54,053 nucleotides of DNA. Origin: an uncultured Clostridium sp. Its GTDB lineage: Bacteria > Cyanobacteriota > Vampirovibrionia > Gastranaerophilales > Gastranaerophilaceae. Below the pieces are notes generated by a model. It had not been told where the DNA came from. It ran no database searches and saw only the letters and a list, made by a program, of their open reading frames with translations. The position numbers were made by a program, and so were the translations under genes. Below are positions 34,566 to 43,102 of the stretch, one piece after another. The stretch is taken from the NCBI GenBank assembly GCA_905212085.1, contig CAJMDF010000009.1, forward strand, positions 1 through 54,053, read 5' to 3'. Each line of letters opens with the position of its first letter. Positions within the stretch are counted from its first letter, which is position 1.

Positions 34566-35414
34566 TTATCCTTCAAAATCATCAAGAATAAATTTTCCAA
34601 TCTTACCCTCGCGAAAATCTCTCAAAAGATACACTGCAGTTCTTTCAATATCCGGATTACCACCTGATACAATCCAATTTCTTGATTTTGCAATATCTTC
34701 TAAAGAAAGATTATCCACTTTATAAAATTCTTTTACAATATCTGAATATTTTTCAGACAACAATGAAAGTAATTCTTTAGCGACAATTTCATTAGAATAA
34801 GCATTTTCAGATACTGCATTTACAAAAGCTAATTTTTTAGCTCGATCCTGATCTTCCTGCTTCATCGGAATAATACCGGGAGTATCTAACAAATCAAGTT
34901 GCGGGTTAATACGCACCCACTGCTGCTGCCTTGTAACCCCTGCTTTTGCACCTATTTTTGTCTTTGATGATTTGGTTAATTTATTTATAATACTTGATTT
35001 GCCTACATTTGGCATACCAACTACCATCACCCTTGCAGGTCTTCTTAACAATCCCTTTTTCATTAAAGCTTGAATTCTCGGCTCTGATAATTCTACAGCT
35101 TTTTTCACTATAAAATTCAAATCCTTAGAACTTTTAGCATCTGATTTCAAAACGGGATAACCTGTTTTATCCTCTATAACTTTAATAAATTTTTTAAGTT
35201 CATCAGGATTAGTTAAATCAGATTTATTAAGCAAAATTAAACGAGGCTTTTCACCTAAAAGCCTCGTAATATTATCATAACTGCTTGAATAAGGCAGTCT
35301 CGCATCAATAACTTCAATTACGGCATCAACTAGAGAGAGCTGTTCTTTTAATTTTTTTTCAGCTTTCGCAATATGTCCAGGATACCAATGTATGTGAAGC
35401 TTATCTTTTTTCAA
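34566..35414 (-). CDS. rbgA: Ribosome biogenesis GTPase RbgA (YlqF)
   Basis: A 282-aa circularly permuted GTPase needed for 50S subunit assembly. The start HWYPGHIAKAEKKLKE is the family hallmark. G4 (LLNKSDL) comes before G1 (GMPNVGKSSIINKL, about 133), followed by G3 LLDTPGI, the permuted order of YlqF/RbgA. The C-terminal helical domain is present. The start overlaps the end of rplS by 14 bp, so translation is likely coupled. L19, RbgA and RNase HII together form a ribosome/RNA unit found in many bacteria. Confidence 0.95.
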   Translation of the reverse strand: MKKDKLHIHWYPGHIAKAEKKLKEQLSLVDAVIEVIDARLPYSSSYDNITRLLGEKPRLILLNKSDLTNPDELKKFIKVIEDKTGYPVLKSDAKSSKDLNFIVKKAVELSEPRIQALMKKGLLRRPARVMVVGMPNVGKSSIINKLTKSSKTKIGAKAGVTRQQQWVRINPQLDLLDTPGIIPMKQEDQDRAKKLAFVNAVSENAYSNEIVAKELLSLLSEKYSDIVKEFYKVDNLSLEDIAKSRNWIVSGGNPDIERTAVYLLRDFREGKIGKFILDDFEG

Positions 35415-35754
35415 TTTTTTCCTTGATACGAGTTGCTTTACCAGAACGTTCTCTTAAGTAGTATAGTTTAGAACGTCTTACATCACCTTTTCTAAGAACT
35501 GTAATTTTGTCAATTCTTGGAGAGTTTAGTAAGAATACACGTTCTACACCAACACCTTGGAATACTTTTCTTACGGTAATAGTTTTGTTTACACCAGAAC
35601 CGTGAGTTTTAATAACTGTTCCTTCGAAAGCCTGAATTCTTTCTTTGTTACCTTCTACAATTCTAACGAAAACTTTTACAGTATCGCCAGGATTTGCTTC
35701 AGGAAGATTTTCTTTTAAATAAGATTTTTCCAATTCATCAATAATAGGGTTCAT
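35401..35754 (-). CDS. rplS: 50S ribosomal protein L19
   Basis: A 117-aa L19, usual length. MNPIIDELEKSYLKENLPEA, then GDTVKVFVRIVEGNKERIQAFEGTVI, GVGVERVFLLNSPRIDKI and RRSKLYYLRERSGKATRIKEK are all family signatures. I chose ATG 35754 because AAAGGAA lies 8 bases upstream and the product starts where other L19 proteins do; the open frame extends 27 more codons without a matching sequence. It is the first gene of the rplS-rbgA-rnhB group. The 150-bp upstream region ends at a divergent 50-aa ORF. Confidence 0.97.
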   Translation of the reverse strand: MNPIIDELEKSYLKENLPEANPGDTVKVFVRIVEGNKERIQAFEGTVIKTHGSGVNKTITVRKVFQGVGVERVFLLNSPRIDKITVLRKGDVRRSKLYYLRERSGKATRIKEKIEKR

Positions 35755-35905
35755 TTCAATTTCCTTTATATGTTTATATTTCGTACTTACTAAATAAATT
35801 CCTTTAATCGATGTTCCACAAATACATCGACGCACGTAAAAATATCGTAAAACAAAGGTATAAAAATTTCAAGCAGTTTTTAAAATTTTGTAATATAATA
35901 ATGCT

Positions 35906-36058
35906 ATGGGAAGTGATTATAAAAAATTATTGAATAAAAATAAAAAGAAAAAGTTTGCAGATCCTAAAAACATGGGAGTAAATATAGATAAAAATGAATA
36001 TTATGAAATAATACTATCTAATTCTGCCCATCCTGAAAATATGAAAAAAGAAAATTAA
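35906..36058 (+). CDS. Possible 50-aa basic small protein
   Basis: A short open frame starting MGSDYKKLLNKNKKKKFAD, ending MKKEN. It is very Lys/Asn-rich with no membrane helix. A TATAAT sits about 8 bases before the ATG and there is no RBS, which parallels the leaderless arrangement seen elsewhere in this window. It occupies the gap between rplS and tRNA-Leu. I do not recognise it; it may be a real small protein or chance. No terminator is evident after it. Confidence 0.4.
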   Translation: MGSDYKKLLNKNKKKKFADPKNMGVNIDKNEYYEIILSNSAHPENMKKEN

Positions 36059-36123
36059 CTTACTTTAAAATATTCAATATAAATTTATTTTTAGCACTAA
36101 ACATAAAAAACAATTAAAAGTTC

Positions 36124-36152
36124 TTGACAATAAAACTCTTTCAAGTTATATT
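36124..36152 (+). promoter_or_regulatory. tRNA-Leu promoter
   Basis: TTGACA, 17-bp spacer, TATATT, followed by AAATCTTGC as at tRNA-Val. A 34-nt leader ends in AATTAAATAT directly before the tRNA, matching the end of the tRNA-Pro leader. Confidence 0.8.
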
Positions 36153-36186
36153 AAATCTTGCGTTCATCGTAGTGACAATTAAATAT

Positions 36187-36265
36187 GGGCATGTGGTGGA
36201 ATGGTAGACACGCTAGTCTTAGGAACTAGTGCTAACGCGTGGGAGTTCGAGTCTCTTCATGCCCA
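36187..36265 (+). tRNA. tRNA-Leu (anticodon TAG)
   Basis: Acceptor GGGCATG / CATGCCC, anticodon stem CTAGT / ACTAG with loop CTTAGGA (anticodon TAG), an extended variable arm (TGCTAACGCGT), T-arm GGGAG / CTCTT with two wobble pairs. CCA is not encoded. Confidence 0.93.
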
Positions 36266-36302
36266 AATAAAAAGGCACTTTTCATAGTGCCTTTTTATTT
36301 TT
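36266..36302 (+). terminator. Intrinsic terminator after tRNA-Leu
   Basis: An 11-bp stem AAAAAGGCACT / AGTGCCTTTTT with a TTTCAT loop and TATTTTT tail. The hydrolase gene begins 20 bp later without a clear promoter of its own. Confidence 0.9.
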
Positions 36303-36321
36303 CAAAAAAAAGGAAAATATA

Positions 36322-37212
36322 ATGATTTACCCCATAAACAATTATTCTTTTACAAACTACCAAACAAGAAATAATCCTAATTTTACAGGTATTAACAATC
36401 CATTAAAAAAAATATCACCATATAATTTTTATATGGAAAAAGTTTTTGACAGATTCACTCATATCTCAAAAAATAGATGGACACCTATTGATCAAATTAT
36501 AAAACCAAATCTTAATGTTTTGAAATTGTCAAAAGGGAAATACTCGACAGAAGCTTGGGAGATTAATCCTGATAATAACAGAAAAAAATATATTATATTT
36601 TTCCACGGATTAGGTCAAAATATATCATCGAATCAAGATATTTATAAGAAAATTTTAAAAAAAGGATATGCTGTACTAGCTCCTGAATACGGTGAATTTG
36701 GAACTAATACAGATAAAATGACAGAAAAAGTCATTAAAAAACAAACCGAAATGGCTATTGAATATTTAAATAAAAAAGGTATTCCTAATGAAAATATAGG
36801 AGTTATCGGATTTAGTATGGGTAGTTTCCCCGCAATTGAAATGGCTTCAAAAAATAAAAATTTAAATTTTTTAGTACTGATTTCACCATTTAATTCTTTG
36901 AGAAATGAAGTCGATTTATTAACAAAAGGAACAACTATAAGATTACCTAAACTCTTAAAATACAGTATAGATAAATTTCCTTTTTTGTTAAATCATATCG
37001 ATAATATTTTCAAAACCAATAAAAAACTTAAATCAATTGAAGCTCCAGTATATTTGATACATTCAGCTAATGATAAAATTGTACCGAAAAAATCTACTGA
37101 AGACATTGCCAAAAAAGTACTTAATTTAAAACAATTTATTATATTGGAAAAAGGCGGCCATGTTATTGAAGAAAATAAACTGAACGCCTTTGACCAATTA
37201 AAAGATATTTAA
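36322..37212 (+). CDS. Alpha/beta hydrolase with N-terminal PNFTG motif
   Basis: A 296-aa serine hydrolase fold. The first 30 residues are Asn/Tyr-rich with P19-N-F-T-G23, the same short motif as the orphan proteins. The hydrolase core follows: oxyanion region IIFFHGLGQN, nucleophile elbow GFSMGS with S165, acid in HSANDKIVP and catalytic His in GGHVIEE. Length and motifs fit small-molecule or lipid esterases/acyl hydrolases; the substrate is unknown. There is no classical signal peptide. The RBS is AAAGGAAA. It lies right behind the tRNA-Leu terminator, so expression may come from read-through or from a promoter inside the tRNA region. Confidence 0.8.
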   Translation: MIYPINNYSFTNYQTRNNPNFTGINNPLKKISPYNFYMEKVFDRFTHISKNRWTPIDQIIKPNLNVLKLSKGKYSTEAWEINPDNNRKKYIIFFHGLGQNISSNQDIYKKILKKGYAVLAPEYGEFGTNTDKMTEKVIKKQTEMAIEYLNKKGIPNENIGVIGFSMGSFPAIEMASKNKNLNFLVLISPFNSLRNEVDLLTKGTTIRLPKLLKYSIDKFPFLLNHIDNIFKTNKKLKSIEAPVYLIHSANDKIVPKKSTEDIAKKVLNLKQFIILEKGGHVIEENKLNAFDQLKDI

Positions 37213-37216
37213 TAAT

Positions 37217-38524
37217 TTATTTAAAACGTTTTCCAACACAAGAATATTCAAAGCCACGTTGAATTAAACGTTCTCCATCATATTGGTTCCTACCGTCAAA
37301 AATAATTGGAGATTTCATCAATTCTTTTACTTTATCAAAATCAGGACGTCTAAATTCATTCCATTCTGTCAAAAGCAAAAGACAATCAGCTCCATCTAAA
37401 GCATCATAAGAATTTTTTGCATAAGTGATTTTATCTCCCCAAATATTTTTAGCTTGTTCAAAACCTTTTGGGTCAAATGCTTTAACTTTAGCACCAAATT
37501 CTAATAAGAAGTTGATAATAGTAATAGCTGGAGACATTCTCATATCATTTGTTTTAGGTTTGAATGTCAATCCCCAAACTGCAAATGTTTTACCGGCGAG
37601 ATTCATGCCAAAACGTGCAAGAATTTTATTTATAAAAATAACTCTTTGCTCTTTATTCACCTCGTCTGCAGCTTCTATTAAACGATATCCGCAATTGTTA
37701 TCTTTTGCTGTTTTTAATAATGCTTTTACATCTTTAGGGAAACAACTGCCGCCATAGCCTAGACCTGGGAATAAAAATTGAGATCCTATACGTTTATCTG
37801 AGCACATTCCAATTCTTACCATTTCAGCATCAGCACCTACAGCCTCACAAATATTCGCGATTTCATTTGCATAAGAAATTTTTACTGCAAGGAATGAATT
37901 TGCTGCATACTTTGTCATTTCAGCAGATTTTACGTCCATAATTACAAATCTGCTTGCTGTTCTGAAAAACGGTGCATAAACTTCTTGCATAATTGCAGTT
38001 GCTTTTGGAGAATTAGAACCAATTACAACTCTATCTGGTTTTAAAAAGTCATCTACGGCTGCACCCTGTTTTAAAAATTCAGGATTTGATACAACATCAA
38101 ATTCTCCGTCATAATATTTTTTAATAATCTCTGTGACTCTATCTGCAGTACCAACCGGAACAGTAGATTTATCAACTATTACTTTATATCCATTCATTGC
38201 TTTACCGATACTTTCTGCAACTTGTTCCACATAATGCAAGTCAGCAGATCCATCTTCGCTTTGCGGTGTACCTACAGCAATAAAACATACCAAAGATTTT
38301 TTTACAGAATCATCCAAATCTGAAGAGAATTTTAATCTTCCTTCTATAACATTAGCCTTTATTAATTCTTCCAAACCAGGTTCGTAAATAGGAACAATTC
38401 CATTTTCTAATTTCTTTAATTTTTCCAAATCATTATCTACACAAATTACATCATTTCCCATATCTGCAAGACATGTACCTGCGACTAAACCGACATAACC
38501 TGTACCTATAACGCAAATCTTCAT
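37217..38524 (-). CDS. ugd: UDP-glucose 6-dehydrogenase
   Basis: A 435-aa enzyme that oxidises UDP-glucose to UDP-glucuronate for capsule, LPS or exopolysaccharide. The NAD site is MKICVIGTGYVGLVAG. Also present are VGTPQSEDGSADLHYV, STVPVGTADRV, NPEFLKQGAAVDDFLKPDRV, and the catalytic cysteine segment FPGLGYGGSCFPKDVKAL. The C-terminal domain has WGLTFKPKTNDMRMSPA. Start ATG 38524 follows AAAAGGAG; the open frame extends a further 33 codons upstream across the next promoter region and is not part of the protein. It is divergent from the MsbA-like exporter, both serving the envelope. Confidence 0.96.
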   Translation of the reverse strand: MKICVIGTGYVGLVAGTCLADMGNDVICVDNDLEKLKKLENGIVPIYEPGLEELIKANVIEGRLKFSSDLDDSVKKSLVCFIAVGTPQSEDGSADLHYVEQVAESIGKAMNGYKVIVDKSTVPVGTADRVTEIIKKYYDGEFDVVSNPEFLKQGAAVDDFLKPDRVVIGSNSPKATAIMQEVYAPFFRTASRFVIMDVKSAEMTKYAANSFLAVKISYANEIANICEAVGADAEMVRIGMCSDKRIGSQFLFPGLGYGGSCFPKDVKALLKTAKDNNCGYRLIEAADEVNKEQRVIFINKILARFGMNLAGKTFAVWGLTFKPKTNDMRMSPAITIINFLLEFGAKVKAFDPKGFEQAKNIWGDKITYAKNSYDALDGADCLLLLTEWNEFRRPDFDKVKELMKSPIIFDGRNQYDGERLIQRGFEYSCVGKRFK

Positions 38525-38621
38525 CTCTACTCCTTTTAATTCCTTATTAATTACCAGAATAACACAAAAATTTTTTTTATGAGATAATATTATATATAAT
38601 TTTATAAGAAGAGGGATATAC

Positions 38622-40460
38622 ATGGATTACAAATTAAAAAATACTGCATCAAAAAATGCTTTTAATTATAAATACTTATTAGGGAAAATTTTTCCATACA
38701 TAAAGCCTGTACTGGGAAGATCTATAATAAATCTTATTATTGCTATACCTTTAGGCTTATTAGATGGTGTTGTAGCCTTATCTTTAAAACCTTATTTGGA
38801 TTTTGTTATCAATGGAAATCCTGAACATACTTGGACATTCTTTGGTTTTACGGTTCATTCTCAGGCATTTTTAGCTACTATTATACCTTTTGGTATAGTT
38901 GCTTTCGCTTTATTTCAAGGTATTTTAAAATACTCAAGCAATTACCTTACTGACTGGACCGGTCAGAAAATATCTATGGCCTTGAAAAAAGATTTGTTTA
39001 AGAAATTGACATCAATGGACCCGCAATTTTTTGATGTTAACTCATCTGGAATTGTACTGACTCGTTTTTTATCTGATCCTGATGCTGCGTCAAAAAATAT
39101 TATTGATATGTTAAAATCATTTATTGCAACATTCTTTGGTCTTATTGGACTTATTGGAGTATTATTATATAACTCATGGAAACTTGCAATAATCGGTGTT
39201 ACAATAATGGCCATTGCAATTACCCCTGTAACTCTTATTAGAAAAAGAATTAAAAAAGTATCAAACGCTACGATGGTCGTAGGCGGAGATATGACTACTA
39301 ATTTTAATGAAACATTTGCAGGAAATAAAATTATGACTGCATATAATCTTCAAAACGATCAAAACACAAAATTTGATAATCAAATACATGAACAATTCCA
39401 TCTGGCAATGTCTTTAACTAAGCGTGTAGGTTGGATGTCTCCTATTATGTATTTTGTATGTTCAATAGGTATTGCTCTTGTAATGGCATACGGAAACCAT
39501 TTAATCCTTTCAGGAGAAATGACTGCAGGTAGCTTTGCCTCATTTGTAACATCATTACTACTTTTATATAAACCGACTAAAACTCTTGGAAATACTTTAA
39601 CAAACTTACAAAACGTATTCGTCGCAATGAGCAGAGTATTTGAACTATTTGACTTACAACCGCAAATTAAATCACCGGAAAATGCTATTCAAATGAAAGG
39701 ATTAGAAAGATCTATCGATTTCAAAAATATATATTTTGAATATGAAGAAAATACTCCTGTGTTGAAAAATTTCACTCTTCATATTAATAAAGGTGAAACA
39801 ATGGCACTTGTTGGAAATTCTGGAGGCGGGAAAAGCACTGTAGTAAGTTTATTACCAAGATTTTATGATGTTAAATCAGGCGCCATAGAATTTGATGGAG
39901 TAGATATAAGAAAATTTGATTTAATATCTTTGAGAAATAACATTTCATTTGTTTTCCAAGATAACTTCTTATTTTCCGGAACTATAAAAGAAAATATCTT
40001 AATGGGTAATGAAAATGCAACAGATGAACAAATTCAAAAAGTTGTAGAAATGGCACATTTGGATGAATTCATACATACATTAGAAAACGGAATAGACACA
40101 TTTGTAGGAGAAAGAGGAGCTTCTTTATCAGGCGGTCAAAGACAGCGCGTAGCTATTGCAAGAGCAATGTTAAAAGATGCACCTATTGTTATCTTAGATG
40201 AAGCTACATCAGCTCTTGACAATGAATCAGAAGCAATCGTTCAAAAAGCACTGGATAACTTAATTCAAAATAAAACAGTATTTGTAATTGCCCACAGGTT
40301 ATCAACAATTAAAAATGCAGATAGAATTGCTGTTATAAACGACGGTGAACTAGCTGAGCTTGGTACACATGATGAGCTAATACATATTGAAAACGGTAAA
40401 TACAGATATCTTTATGAAATGCAATTTAAATCACAAGAAGATACAGAGGTTTTATCATGA
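38622..40460 (+). CDS. MsbA-like lipid/lipopolysaccharide ABC exporter
   Basis: A 612-aa type I exporter half. About six membrane helices occupy the first 330 residues. ATPase motifs: Walker A GNSGGGKST near 403, Q-loop FVFQDN, signature LSGGQRQRVAIARAM, Walker B IVILDEATSALD, H-loop AHRLS. Overall it resembles MsbA, which flips lipid A-core; the presence of lpxK in this window supports that the cell makes lipid A. Other lipid-linked substrates are possible. RBS GAGGG. It overlaps the next small gene by 4 bp (ATGA), suggesting coupling. Confidence 0.88.
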   Translation: MDYKLKNTASKNAFNYKYLLGKIFPYIKPVLGRSIINLIIAIPLGLLDGVVALSLKPYLDFVINGNPEHTWTFFGFTVHSQAFLATIIPFGIVAFALFQGILKYSSNYLTDWTGQKISMALKKDLFKKLTSMDPQFFDVNSSGIVLTRFLSDPDAASKNIIDMLKSFIATFFGLIGLIGVLLYNSWKLAIIGVTIMAIAITPVTLIRKRIKKVSNATMVVGGDMTTNFNETFAGNKIMTAYNLQNDQNTKFDNQIHEQFHLAMSLTKRVGWMSPIMYFVCSIGIALVMAYGNHLILSGEMTAGSFASFVTSLLLLYKPTKTLGNTLTNLQNVFVAMSRVFELFDLQPQIKSPENAIQMKGLERSIDFKNIYFEYEENTPVLKNFTLHINKGETMALVGNSGGGKSTVVSLLPRFYDVKSGAIEFDGVDIRKFDLISLRNNISFVFQDNFLFSGTIKENILMGNENATDEQIQKVVEMAHLDEFIHTLENGIDTFVGERGASLSGGQRQRVAIARAMLKDAPIVILDEATSALDNESEAIVQKALDNLIQNKTVFVIAHRLSTIKNADRIAVINDGELAELGTHDELIHIENGKYRYLYEMQFKSQEDTEVLS

Positions 40461-40780
40461 ATAAAATTATAACAAAATGGATAGAACCATATGTTTTATT
40501 AGAAACTCTTAAAAAAAATTGTGATCTTATAAAAGATTACACATTTGACGGTTTTTCTAAAAATGACACGAAAAAAGAATTTTTAAAACACTTAAAAAAA
40601 GAAAATTCTTTTGGACTGTATATGAAAAATGTAAATAAGTTTTATTTATTCAATGGAAATATCGATATTGACCGGATTTTTGAATTAGATTCTGGTGATT
40701 ATGAAAATACAGAAGATATTGATAAACCTTTTGAAATGGTTGATATGGGAAAAGCTGAAGCTAGTATTATAAAACTTTAA
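40457..40780 (+). CDS. Small protein of unknown function coupled to the MsbA-like exporter
   Basis: A 107-aa protein, unrecognised. It is rich in Asp/Lys/Asn with an acidic C-terminal half (FELDSGDYENTEDIDKPFEM), and has no signal peptide or membrane helix. The ATGA overlap with the exporter gene indicates translational coupling, so a role with the exporter or its substrate is a reasonable guess. Its last codons overlap the convergent TPR gene by 4 bp. Confidence 0.55.
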   Translation: MNKIITKWIEPYVLLETLKKNCDLIKDYTFDGFSKNDTKKEFLKHLKKENSFGLYMKNVNKFYLFNGNIDIDRIFELDSGDYENTEDIDKPFEMVDMGKAEASIIKL

Positions 40781-42231
40781 CCATCTTCGCTGTAACCAAG
40801 ATTTATAGCTTTTTGATACGCAATTTCAGCTTCATTATTTCTGCCTAAATTTTCAAGGATTACTGATTTCCAATAATAATTCCACATATCACAATCCCCG
40901 AGCAAAATTGATTTATTCATATAAATTAGTGCTTTTTGATAATTTTCAAGAGCTAAATAACTTCGAGCAAGCCAAAAACAAACAATACCTTTTTCTTTTT
41001 CAGCCATTATTTGCAGACCAATATCAATTGCTTCATCATAACGAGCTAACATAAAAAAACAGTACATCTTATCTATCAAATATAAATCATTTTTTCCTTG
41101 CAAGAGCAATTTATTCATATACAAAATAGCCTTTTCATACTCTTTATTTGCTATAAAAATTTGTGCTCGTTTGTATTCAATTTTATCACCAGTTGAAAAC
41201 TCTTTTTCTAATTTATCCAAAATACTCAAGCAATCATCATATCTTTTCATCTCAAATAGTATATCAAATTTTTTATAGTACATATTAGGATTATGCTTAT
41301 TATTTAATAAATCTAGATTTGCATATTCTAAGGCTTTTTTATGTTCTCCAATATTTTCATACAGATTGCTTAACTCAGCATATAAATATGTATATTCATG
41401 GTTATTTTTTATAACATCCTCTAAAATATTAATAGCTTTTTTATAACGATAACACAGAGTAAATATCCTAGCTTTACGAATAAAATAAGCAGGCCTTGGA
41501 TTAATTCTTATAGCTTTATTTATATTTTTAAGAGCTTTTTCTAAATTACTTGATAAAAACATATCTGAAAAAGAAGCATACTTTTCGTCTTTTCGTAAAA
41601 ATAAAGTTGCCAAATATCTGAAAAATTTTGTACCATCTATATTTTTAAAAAATATCGCAATTCCTGAAAAGATTATCAACCCTAATAATAAAATCATATT
41701 ATCAAGAGTTTTATGCTTAATTTTCAGTGCTGAAATTGAATATTTTAAAATATTTTTATAATCTTGTTCTAAAAAACAAGCCAAAGCTTTAAGCGTCTCA
41801 CAAAACGGCTCTTGTTTATTTATTTGCTTTAATTTATTTGAATACTGTTTAGCAATATCAGATTCAGCTTTCATATTATACAAACAAACAGCTGCATAAT
41901 ATGCAAAATAATAATCTTCCGTACACTTTTCAAGAAGACTTGAAAGATATTTCTCCGCTTTTAAAATATTTTCTTCATCTATATATATCATTGTAAGAAT
42001 AAAATCTGCATAATAATAATCCTCATCTAAATATTTTGCCTTTAAAGCACACTTTAAAGCATTAGAGTACTGACCTTTATTATAATAAGCATTAGCTAGA
42101 AAAGCGTAATTTTGTGGAGTTTTTTGTCCTTTTTCTATTCGCTTATTTAACAGTTTGACTATTTTATTTGCACTGAATGTATTTATTATATATTCAGCAT
42201 CATCATAAAATGTATAAATATTATCAAACAT
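40777..42231 (-). CDS. TPR-repeat protein with a possible central membrane helix
   Basis: A 484-aa protein with TPR-like helical pairs in both halves (for example YAFLANAYYNKGQYSNALKC and KKAINILEDVIKNNHEYTYL) separated by a hydrophobic segment near 190 (LDNMILLLGLIIFSGIAIFF), which could be a membrane helix or a buried helix. No enzymatic domain is visible. I chose ATG 42231 (MFDNIYTF) because GAGG lies about 7 bases upstream; a TTG four codons earlier is less likely. It is convergent with the exporter's partner gene and divergent from the CHAP-like pair. Confidence 0.75.
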   Translation of the reverse strand: MFDNIYTFYDDAEYIINTFSANKIVKLLNKRIEKGQKTPQNYAFLANAYYNKGQYSNALKCALKAKYLDEDYYYADFILTMIYIDEENILKAEKYLSSLLEKCTEDYYFAYYAAVCLYNMKAESDIAKQYSNKLKQINKQEPFCETLKALACFLEQDYKNILKYSISALKIKHKTLDNMILLLGLIIFSGIAIFFKNIDGTKFFRYLATLFLRKDEKYASFSDMFLSSNLEKALKNINKAIRINPRPAYFIRKARIFTLCYRYKKAINILEDVIKNNHEYTYLYAELSNLYENIGEHKKALEYANLDLLNNKHNPNMYYKKFDILFEMKRYDDCLSILDKLEKEFSTGDKIEYKRAQIFIANKEYEKAILYMNKLLLQGKNDLYLIDKMYCFFMLARYDEAIDIGLQIMAEKEKGIVCFWLARSYLALENYQKALIYMNKSILLGDCDMWNYYWKSVILENLGRNNEAEIAYQKAINLGYSEDG

Positions 42232-42297
42232 ACCTAACCTCAAATAATATATCGGCTATAAAAAAATTTACTTGAATTATTTTTACAATCTTTTACA

Positions 42298-42338
42298 TTA
42301 GGCAATTTTTTGCAGCGAAAAAACTTTATATAAATATC
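42298..42338 (+). promoter_or_regulatory. Upstream element shared by the two CHAP-like genes (copy 1)
   Basis: TTAGGCAATTTTTTGC, then GAAAAAACTTTATATAAATA. Copy 2 at 43041-43075 has AAGCAATTTTC, GAGAAAAATAACTTTATATA. The shared order GCAATTTT...GAAAAA..ACTTTATATA suggests duplication of the promoter with the gene, and the GCAATTTT part is a loose variant of the TAGCAA boxes. Confidence 0.4.
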
Positions 42339-42361
42339 AGGGGAATATAAGGGGAAATAAT

Positions 42362-43027
42362 TTGTTGAATTTTAACAATATAACAAATTACAATAATAAT
42401 TTTTACAATAATTATTATTTTCCATTTATGAATTTTTTCATGCCGGTAAATTGCATGACAATATTCCCATTTCAAAGATTTTATTCTAACAGCCAAAACT
42501 CTATTTGGCAAACTCAAAAGGAACAATACGTTCCAAAACTTATCGATTCTCTCGTAATTAGAAGTGTAAAAAATAATAGTAGTGTAGAAACCTTAAAAAA
42601 AGAAGAGACAACTTCAAAAGACACATCTCGGATTAAAATTAACGGGATAGAATACAATTCACAAAAAGGACAAGCTTTAGCAGAAAGAATTCTTGCGGGC
42701 TTGCCCGAATACAGAGATTATCCGCTTTGTGCAAGATACGTCAAAGAAGCAATAAGAGATGTAGGGCTTGGACCATATATAAATGGGAATGGAGAATATT
42801 GCAAATATATTCTCAGAGCAAATCCTAATTTTAAAGAAACAAAAGTAAAAGGAGATTACTTAAAAAATCTCCCAGCAGGCTGCATAATTGTCTATGATAA
42901 ATACGATTCAGGTTATGGTAAAGATGGTCACGTTGAAATAACCTTAGGCGATGGCAGAGCCTGCAGTGATGTAATAACAGAAAAAATAGAACCTTCAGAT
43001 AAAGCTTATGTATTTATTCCTGTTTAA
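42362..43027 (+). CDS. CHAP/NlpC-like cysteine hydrolase domain protein (copy 1)
   Basis: A 221-aa protein. The N-terminal 60 residues are Asn/Phe/Tyr-rich with no clear Sec signal. The C-terminal half looks like a CHAP-type papain-fold amidase: C123 in PLCARYVKEAI, PAGCIIVYDKYDSG, then GHVEITLGDGRACSDV with H190. CHAP and NlpC/P60 domains cut peptidoglycan crosslinks. The Cys-His spacing of 67 residues fits. It starts with TTG at 42362 behind AAGGGG. A paralogue of the same layout follows 75 bp later. It is probably a cell-wall hydrolase, but without a signal peptide its export route is unclear. Confidence 0.65.
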   Translation: MLNFNNITNYNNNFYNNYYFPFMNFFMPVNCMTIFPFQRFYSNSQNSIWQTQKEQYVPKLIDSLVIRSVKNNSSVETLKKEETTSKDTSRIKINGIEYNSQKGQALAERILAGLPEYRDYPLCARYVKEAIRDVGLGPYINGNGEYCKYILRANPNFKETKVKGDYLKNLPAGCIIVYDKYDSGYGKDGHVEITLGDGRACSDVITEKIEPSDKAYVFIPV

Positions 43028-43102
43028 ATTTCTTTACAAAAAAGCAATTTTCAAGAGAAAAATAACTTTATATATACAAGAGGAAAATTAAGGGGATATA
43101 TT

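Noticed and set aside
38525..38623. N-terminal extension of ugd (and similar extensions of mnmG, rplS, thioesterase and rubredoxin)
   Set aside because: The extra codons do not match the families, run into neighbouring promoter regions, and a better RBS or family start lies downstream.
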